Positions 52,001 to 61,000 of a stretch of DNA of 64,000 nt are shown here, one piece after another (the stretch's first letter is position 1; each line of letters opens with the position of its first letter). The position numbers and the translations under genes were made by a program. The stretch is from Ridgeia piscesae. Lineage: Eukaryota; Annelida; Polychaeta; Sabellida; Siboglinidae. The DNA lies in assembly GCA_025642075.2 (NCBI GenBank), contig JAODUO010001326.1:1-64000 (forward strand). The letters run 5' to 3'. The notes under the pieces were generated by a model. The model made no database searches. It had not been told where the DNA came from and saw only the letters and a program-made list of their open reading frames with translations.

Positions 52001-55000
52001 TTTAGTTGAAGTATCACATCAGCAGATATTTGCACATTGTGATGGTAATAAGTTGTTTGGCACAGTGGCATACCAAACAGAACCATGATGCTAGACTCAA
52101 ACTTGGTCACTATATAGCAGAATCATTGTTTGTTTGTTATAAAAGACACATTACAGATGCTACAACACAAGTGCTTTAAAATTAATATGTTGTCTCGGAT
52201 GCCTGATCTGTTACAAAGAAGTTCACTGACAATGATGTATAGACTAGACCCAGACTAGATACATGAACATGTCTTCCACTGTGGTTTCTGTGAGACACAC
52301 AGTGATGAAAATGTGTTACTAAGTTGACCTTTTCTGCTTGACCATGTCCACAGTTGTTCAAGGATACATACATCAGCAATCCTACTCTGATGACTGAAAT
52401 TGCATGCACGGTAGCGGACATGAACGGGATGGAGGTAAAGGACATGCCGAAGCAGGCGAAACAGAAGCACATGCTGGAGCGACTGGGCCAAGTTCTGCAG
52501 GTGGGCCACTTGTCTAGACAGACACACGGGTGACAATAGGTACCTCACACATAGATAGTGAACATGGCTCATGCTGTTTAGTACAGTCATTTGGTCTCTT
52601 TCTCCCTGGCTGCTGGGTGGAGGTGGAACAGTTGAAGTGATATACCCCACCAATCTCTGACACGATGTTGTCATTACAGTATTGGTCTTTCTTCTTCACA
52701 TTGTATCTACCCTTGTGTGGTTTTGCAGATTAAATCAGCTTGATCTCAAGTACTAATGGTACTTCCGTGGCACCTATATTCCCAGGAACTAGAGTCCAGA
52801 TGTACAACAAAACAAGAATCATTCAACAAAATCACAAACAGTCACTTGCAGGAATTGTCATTAATGCCAGAGACCACAAGAAATTGATGATGGAAATGCA
52901 AACAAATAACTACTGACTTTTTCATGAAAGGTGGCTATAGTTTAAGGTGATTTCAGATTACTGGGATGTTTATACAAAATTTTGGGTTTAACTCTAGTGA
53001 ATGCTTGATTATGGTGTGTTCCAATTATTTCTTATGAATTTCGAACTGATGCAGAAACATGTTTGAAGTCTGTTTCATGTCAAAGATGTGTTGACACTAA
53101 TCTGTCTGTCGTCTTTTGTTGTGTCAACAGTTGGTGACATTGCGGAGTCGACTTGTTGATGCCGCAGAAGAGTCAGCCGTCTTGTCCAATGTGAGTAGAC
53201 GTACACAAGTTGGCAAAATGGTGGGGGATTTCTTTTAATAATAAATAATAATTCTTTTGCATGTAAATTCTTGTAAACCAAGCTCAAAGGCACATCAAGA
53301 CAAAAGGACTGGATGTTCTCAGAATCGATACACAACAGATAGATTGATGTGCCAGTTTAGGGAATATTGTCCTATTGGAAATGTTTTTTAAACATAAGTT
53401 ATGAGAGAGCGGTGACAGAAAAAGTTGAACATTTTCCAAGTGAGATGACTTAGTTTCTGGGTTTTCTCTAAGTAGAAATATACTGGTATTTCATTCGATT
53501 GTATTACATAATCGTTTATATGCATAAATCATTTATGTGCATAAACCTTTTCAGGTTAACAGAAAAAATTGCACATTCAGATGGGGCGACTGTGAAGGAC
53601 AGAATGATGGGACGACTGTGAAGGACAGAATGATGGGATGACTGTGAAGGACAGAATGATGGGAGGACTGTGAAGGACAGAAATAATGGAAGGACAAAAA
53701 GGACTGTGAACGACAAAATGATGGGAGGACTGTGAAGGACAGAATGATGGGAGGACTGTGAAGGACAGAATGATGGGAGGACTGTGAAGGACAGAATGAT
53801 GGGACGACTGTGAAGGACAGAATGATGGGACGACTGTGAAGGACAGAATGATGGGAGGACTGTGAAGGACAGAATGATGGGAGGACTGTGAAGGACAGAA
53901 TGATGGGAGGACTGTGAAGGACAGAATGATGGGAGGACTGTGAAGGACAGAATGATGGGAGGACTGTGAAGGACAGAATGATGGGAGGACTGTGAAGGAC
54001 AGAATGATGGGAGGACTGTGAAGGACAGAATGATGGGAGGACTGTGAAGGACAGAATGATGGGAGGACTGTGAAGGACAGAATGATGGGAGGACTGTGAA
54101 GGACAGAATGATGGGACGACTGTGAAGGACAGAATGATGGGAGGACTGTGAAGGACAGAATGATGGGAGGACTGTGAAGGACAGAATGATGGGACGACTG
54201 TGAAGGACAGAATGATGGGAGGACTGTGAAGGACAGAATGATGGGAGGACTGTGAAGGACAGAATGATGGGAGGACTGTGAAGGACAGAATGAGGGGGAG
54301 GACTGTGAAGGACAGGATGATGGGAGGACTGTGAAGGACAGAATGATGGGAGGACTGTGAAGGACAGAATGATGGGAGGACTGTGAAGGACAGAATGATG
54401 GGAGGACTGTGAAGGACAGAATGATGGGACGACTGTGAAGGACAGAATGATGGGAGGACTGTGAAGGACAGAATGATGGGAGGACTGTGAAGGACAGAAT
54501 GATGGGAGGACTGTGAAGGACAGAATGATGGGAGGACTGTGAAGGACAGGATGATGGGAGGACTGTGAAGGACAGAATGATGGGAGGACTGTGAAGGACA
54601 GGATGATGGGAGGACTGTGAAGGACAGAATGATGGGAGGACTGTGAAGGACAGAATGATGGGAGGACTGTGAAGGACAGGATCATGGGAGGACTGTGAAG
54701 GACAGAATGATGGGAGGACTGTGAAGGACAGAATGATGGGAGGACTGTGAAGGACAGAATGATGGGACGACTGTGAAGGACAGGATGATGGGAGGACTGT
54801 GAAGGACAGAATGATGGGAGGACTGTGAAGGACAGGATCATGGGAGGACTGTGCAGGACAGGATGATGGGAGGACTGTGAAGGACAGAATGATGGGAGGA
54901 CTGTGAAGGACAGAATGATGGGAGGACTGTGAAGGACAGAATGATGGGAGGACTGTGAAGGACAGAATGATGGGACGACTGTGAAGGACAGGATGATGGG

Positions 55001-58000
55001 AGGACTGTGAAGGACAGAATGATGGGAGGACTGTGAAGGACAGGATCATGGGAGGACTGTGCAGGACAGGATGATGGGAGGACTGTGGAGGACAGGACGA
55101 TGGGAGGACTGTGAAGGACAGGACTGTGAAGGACAGGACAATGGGAGGACTGTGAAGGACAGGACAATGGGAGGACTGTGAAGGACAGGACGATGGGAGG
55201 ACTGTGAAGGACAGGACGATGGGAGGACTGTGAAGGACAGGACGATGGGAGGACTGTGAAGGACAGGACGATGGGAGGACTGTGAAGGACAGAACGATGG
55301 GAGGACTGTGAAGGACAGGACTGTGAAGGACCGGACGATGGGAGGACTGTGAAGGACAGAACGATGGGAGGACTGTGAAGGACAGGATGATGGGAGGACT
55401 GTGAAGGACAGGATGATGGGAGGACTGTGAAGGACATAATGATGGGAGGACTGGGAGGGACAAAAAAGACTGGGTGCAAGACATGCAAACTCTGGGAAGG
55501 ATTGGGAAGGACGAGGAATAACAGGGAATGACTGGGGAGTTTTAAGTTTGGGTTTTTGACAGATCTACAAGCTGCAAGCGAAACTGCTGGGTCATGACTC
55601 ATGTCACCTCTACCTACGCTATGTGGAGTTTGGGTTTGTTGACCCCAAGCCGGCAGTGGAGACACCAGCAGACAGAGCATTCATCACCACCTCAGAAGAA
55701 GATGACAGCATGGTACAAGTAGACAGGTATGTGGTCCAAGTTGACAGGTATGTGGTCCAAGTTGACATGTATGTGGTCCAAGTTGACATGTATGTGGTCC
55801 AAGTTGACAGGTATGTGGTCCAAGTTGAAATGTGGGGCCAATTTACTCATGTCACCTTACACGCTATGTGGAAGTTGACAGGGGATGTGACTCCAAGTTG
55901 ACATGTATGGGTCCAAGTAGACAGGTATGTGGTCCAAGTTGACAGGTATGTGGTCCAAGTTGACAGGTATGTGGTCCAAGTTGACAGGTATGTGGTCCAA
56001 GTTGACAGGTATGTGGTCCAAGTTGACAGGTATGTGGTCCAAGTTGACATGTATGTGGTCCAAGTTGACAGGTATGTGGTCCAAGTTGACAGGTATGTGG
56101 TCCAAGTTGACAGGTATGTGGTCCAAGTTGACAGGTATGTGGTCCAAGTTGACAGGTATGTGGTCCAAGTTGACAGGTATGTGGTCCAAGTTGACAGGTA
56201 TGTGGTCCAAGTTGACAGGTATGTGGTCCAAGTTGACAGGTATGTGGTCCAAGTTGACAGGTATGTGGTCCAAGTTGACAGGTATGTGGTCCAAGTTGAC
56301 ATGTATGTGGTCCAAGTTGACAGGTATGTGGTCCAAGTTGACAGGTATGTGGTCCAAGTTGACAGGTATGTGGTCCAAGTTGACAGGTATGTGGTCCAAG
56401 TTATCAGGTATGTGGTACAAGTTGACAGGTATGTGGTCCAAGTTAACAGGTCTGTGGTACAAGTTGACAGGTATGTGGTACAAGTTGACAGGTATGTGGT
56501 CAACATTGACAGGTATGTGGTCCAAGTTGACAGATATGTGGTACAAGTTGACAGGCATGTGGTCCAAGTTGACAGGTATGTGTCACAGCATGTACTCATT
56601 CCTCACTACTCACATGCATGTAGGGTGATTGTATTCATTTCAGATTCGCTATAAATTATGTATAACATGATACCGTTAAAATAAGCTGAGCAACTTGAAA
56701 TAATATTTATGTAGACTGTTATTCAACGATTAGATCCAACTTCATGAGAAATTTATGCTATGTTATTTGAAAATTCTGTTCGACCAATTTTAGAGATTGG
56801 TCAAAAATGTATTGGTAAATCATTCAGTTGCCACTAGATTGATCTGTTGGCGTCAGGTTCGGTGATAACTAGTCGCTTAAGTTAGGGACTTGTATGTTGT
56901 GTCATCTACTGGATAATGTAGCAAAATATGTCATTTGAATTTTTTTGAATATTTGCAATGCACCAGAAGGTGTTTGTCATTATGCTTTTGGAAGCACGTC
57001 ATTAGGAGCTAGTGCAGGGCCACTTGAAAATATGGTGACATTTTGAACTCTATACAACTTTACCAGTTAGGTTTGTATTTTGTGTTTTGTGAATGAGATT
57101 ATATTATTTTTTACTGCACTTTTATTCTTAGTTTGTCTTTAATGTGTTGCTTATGCCATGAGCCAGATGGATTTTCGATCATTTTAAGAGACGAATGATC
57201 AAAGTGATTTTGGGATAGGTCTACATCCCTAGAGATGGAAAATATATGATAGCATTGCAGGACTTGCAGCCTTCTGTGAGATATAGCCTTTTTAGCACTA
57301 ATCCCATTTTCAACATGTTTTTTCAGTCAGGTGGTGGTGGTGATAGTACAATACAATACAATACAATACAATACAATACAATACAATACAATACAATACA
57401 ATACAATACAATACAATACAATACAATACAATACAATACAACTATTATCTCATAATACAATACAATACAACTATTATCCCAGAAGAGAAATTCATGTGCA
57501 GGGTTCATAAAAATACATAAGTAGAATAATAAAAAAGATGATGATGAAGAGCGTGATGATAGAGACACAACTACAACTACAACTTGCCTGTTAGTCGTTG
57601 TTTGTGCCCTGCAGATACACCCCCCAGATGTACACACTGGCCATACAGGAACTGGACATAGAGGTTGGCAAAGTGATGTTCCGTACCCGCGACGGCATAC
57701 TGCAGGTAGGTTATTCCGCATCAGTCTGGCCACCTGGTGGCAGGCCAACCAAGAGCAGTGTTTGTCACATTTACATTAAACTTCTTGAAATTTAAGTCAT
57801 TCTCATGACTATTTTATTTCCGATGGCAAGTGGATATCAAATAAATTAATGTCTTGCCCCATAAAACTCACCAAAGTCGGAAGGCTAGTATAGAGTATTC
57901 ATGGGCATATCACGTATCGATTGAGAAAGCTAGCGCAAACAGTAAACTCTGATTATGCAGAGTTATTGTATCGATATATCAACATGGTCATTAGATATTG

Positions 58001-61000
58001 AAAAAACATAATAGTAAAAAATAAATGCATAGAATCAGAAATCTCGAAGAATTGCTTTAATGTTGTAACGCAACATTTTACCATAACATCATTTACTTAC
58101 AATCACAAGATGTGAACATATATGATTTCATATAATATTATGATCCAAATGTATTGGATTGTAAATTTTAGGAGCATAATTGTTCTATGACATTGTTATT
58201 ACTGCCAAGTGTCACTCTCTGTTAGGTACAAAACATACCTACAACAAATAGAATTGTTTAATTTCAAATCTACAAACAGATAAGGATTATATTTTAAAAT
58301 ACATCAGCTGCTAAAGTAATTCTATTTATACTTGGAAGATGAACACAAAACAATACAAATTATGTACATTCCGAACAGTTTAGAAAATTGATGCCTCGGT
58401 CTATTTCACAAAACCAAAAATACATCATATATACAAGAGATGTTTTGTCTTATCCAAACTGGTTGCCTGGTTTTCTTTATGATAACATTTTATACATAAC
58501 AATCTCATTTGATGTGAGATGACGCCTTCCAATGACTGAGACAACGTGGGTGACATTTATTTCTGTAGATGACGACGAAGAGTGGCATACGTGGCCTCCA
58601 GGCGGCGCTCATGTGTCAGATGGTGCACAAGAACGGCCTGATAGGTGCAGTCCAACAGATGCACCTGTGTCAGCCATTCATGTCCTTGGGCGATGTCGCC
58701 AAATCGTAAGTCACCGTTTTTCTTTATACGTTGCCTTAGTTCACAACTGCACCTCTGGGTGGTGACTCAGTTGTCACCATATAGCATCGGGAACATTAAT
58801 TGCTAAAGTGACGCCACCTATTGAGTGGGACGTTAGAACATATTTTGGCTGCTGAACATGTGAAGCTTTTTATCATTCTGGGATATACGTTTTTAAATTC
58901 TGTATTTAGAAAGTAACACCTGAAAAAGAGAAAGTAAAAAGAGATTACTTTCAGTGGTTATAGTGTTCTTCTGTTAAAAATATAATGTGTGAATCAACAA
59001 AATGTTGATGCAGTTGTATCTAGATGCAGTTCTAGTTTGCTATATTTGATAAAGTCTTCTGATTGAAGAAGTTTCAGGCAGAGAATTTGCCTTGTACTTG
59101 TACTCTGAGTTGTTCTGTTGTCATAACATTGGTCACCATAACATTTACTGCAGGTGGGCCTTGTAACACCTGCCTTGATTGGTCTCCTTTGATCTATCAG
59201 ACTAGCAGGAACACACAGTAGCTGAAACTAAGGTGTGACAGTTTCTACCTCCCAACTAGCCCTGGTAGAGGATTAGATGGGACAGGGGCTAGGATCAAAG
59301 AAATCACACCTTGTCTAGTATAGATCTGTAGAGGGCATTCAATGTGTGAAATGTTTTGGGCGTTATGTATTTTATTTCATCCAACATCTTAGATGGCCTA
59401 ATCCCATCTTAGAATTATGTACTTCTAAGAGAATAGTGTTTGTTTGATGAATTTGCTCTAACTCGGATTTTGAATGTCTGTTAATGGACATTTTATTTGC
59501 CTAACAAATTTGCAATAATACCATAAATAAGTTTATTTTATTTACCACAGTATATTAGAAGAAGGGTCACTAAGCTAGACAAACATTATGACAATAAAAT
59601 AGAATTGTAAATATTGAGAAAAAAATATGCACATATATCTCGATTTGTATGATATGTTTGCAAATTAGATATGAGAATGAGGCAGTGTGGCTGGTGATGT
59701 CTTGACAACCACACCATGTTATGTCAAGTTAATTTGCCTAAGGAGGCTATAGACAGGGAAACAATGTACAATGACTCACCTGGCTATAATGTTGTACAGC
59801 TATTTGCTCCTATGTCGAATTATACACACATGCATGCCACAGCACACACGCACACACGCACACACACACACACACACACGCACACACGCACACACGCACA
59901 CACGCACACACGACCACGCACGCACCCACGCACACACGCACACACGCACACACGCACACACGCACACACGCACATATCATGCATCACACACACACACGCA
60001 CACACACACACACGCACACACGCACACACACATGCATGCACGCACACACATACATGCACATGCACCACACGCATGCACGCACACACACATGCACATGCAC
60101 ACACATGCACATGCACGCAAACATGCACATCACATGCACACACATGCACACACACACATGCACACGCACACACACATGCACACACACACACACACGCACA
60201 TGCACGCACACACGCAGCACACACGCACACACGCACACACCACACAGCACACACGCACACACACACAGGCATGTACACACGCACACACACAGGCATGCAC
60301 ACACATACATGCACATGCACATGCATACACACACACATGCACAGGCACACACATACTCAGACACATTTGCTATGAATTACTATCACATTGTTATTATGAA
60401 AACAACATATTTATCAGTTGTATCAAATATGAGATAACCTGTTTTAATTACTAATATTAACATTTAGGAAAATCCAACCATATGTATGGTAATTGTTTAG
60501 TCTTCAATAAACTGCTAATTATGGTTCAATTCTCTGTATTTTGAAGTTGATCACCTTTTCGTAACGAGTTTGCAAGAAAACCTCTGTAACCATAAGAACC
60601 ATTATTGTGGTTATAGTGATTAGTACATACGCTTGGCACACCAAGATTAAAATTCAGATAGAACAAGCAAGTTTATTTGTTGTAAAAACCATGCTCTCAA
60701 CAATGGGAACTGTGCATGTCTCTTAACTTAATGTCAGTCCTGTCTCAATATGGAACTTAAAAGAACCACTTAGACCACAAGCGCCCTGGAAGTGGTCACC
60801 CTCGTATTTGTATATTAGAAAACTTAGCTTGAAAATAACATTCTAAAATGATTATAACATAGTAACACAATATATACTGACCCACCTGGTCAGTTAATAT
60901 AGAATGTTGCTGAGTACCAGAAACAACTAAGATTGTTGTTAACAGTTAATAATAAGAACCATTTTGTTTTGGTAGATGTACTTGTATCAAAGGTCCTTGA

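Noticed and set aside
53516..55680. Minus-strand proteins of 280-635 residues ([16 protein letters not shown] repeats)
   Set aside because: They are three stop-free frames of the 26-bp intron 25 array; no start context, no non-repeat domain, and they lie antisense inside an intron.
55847..56654. Four overlapping 230-250-residue repeat proteins on both strands
   Set aside because: A product of the 21-bp array in which all frames are open. Only the few units directly after exon 26 have plausible coding relevance.
59716..60454. His/Thr-rich and Cys/Val-rich proteins
   Set aside because: Frames of a (CA)n/(CGCA)n tract with no non-repeat domain.
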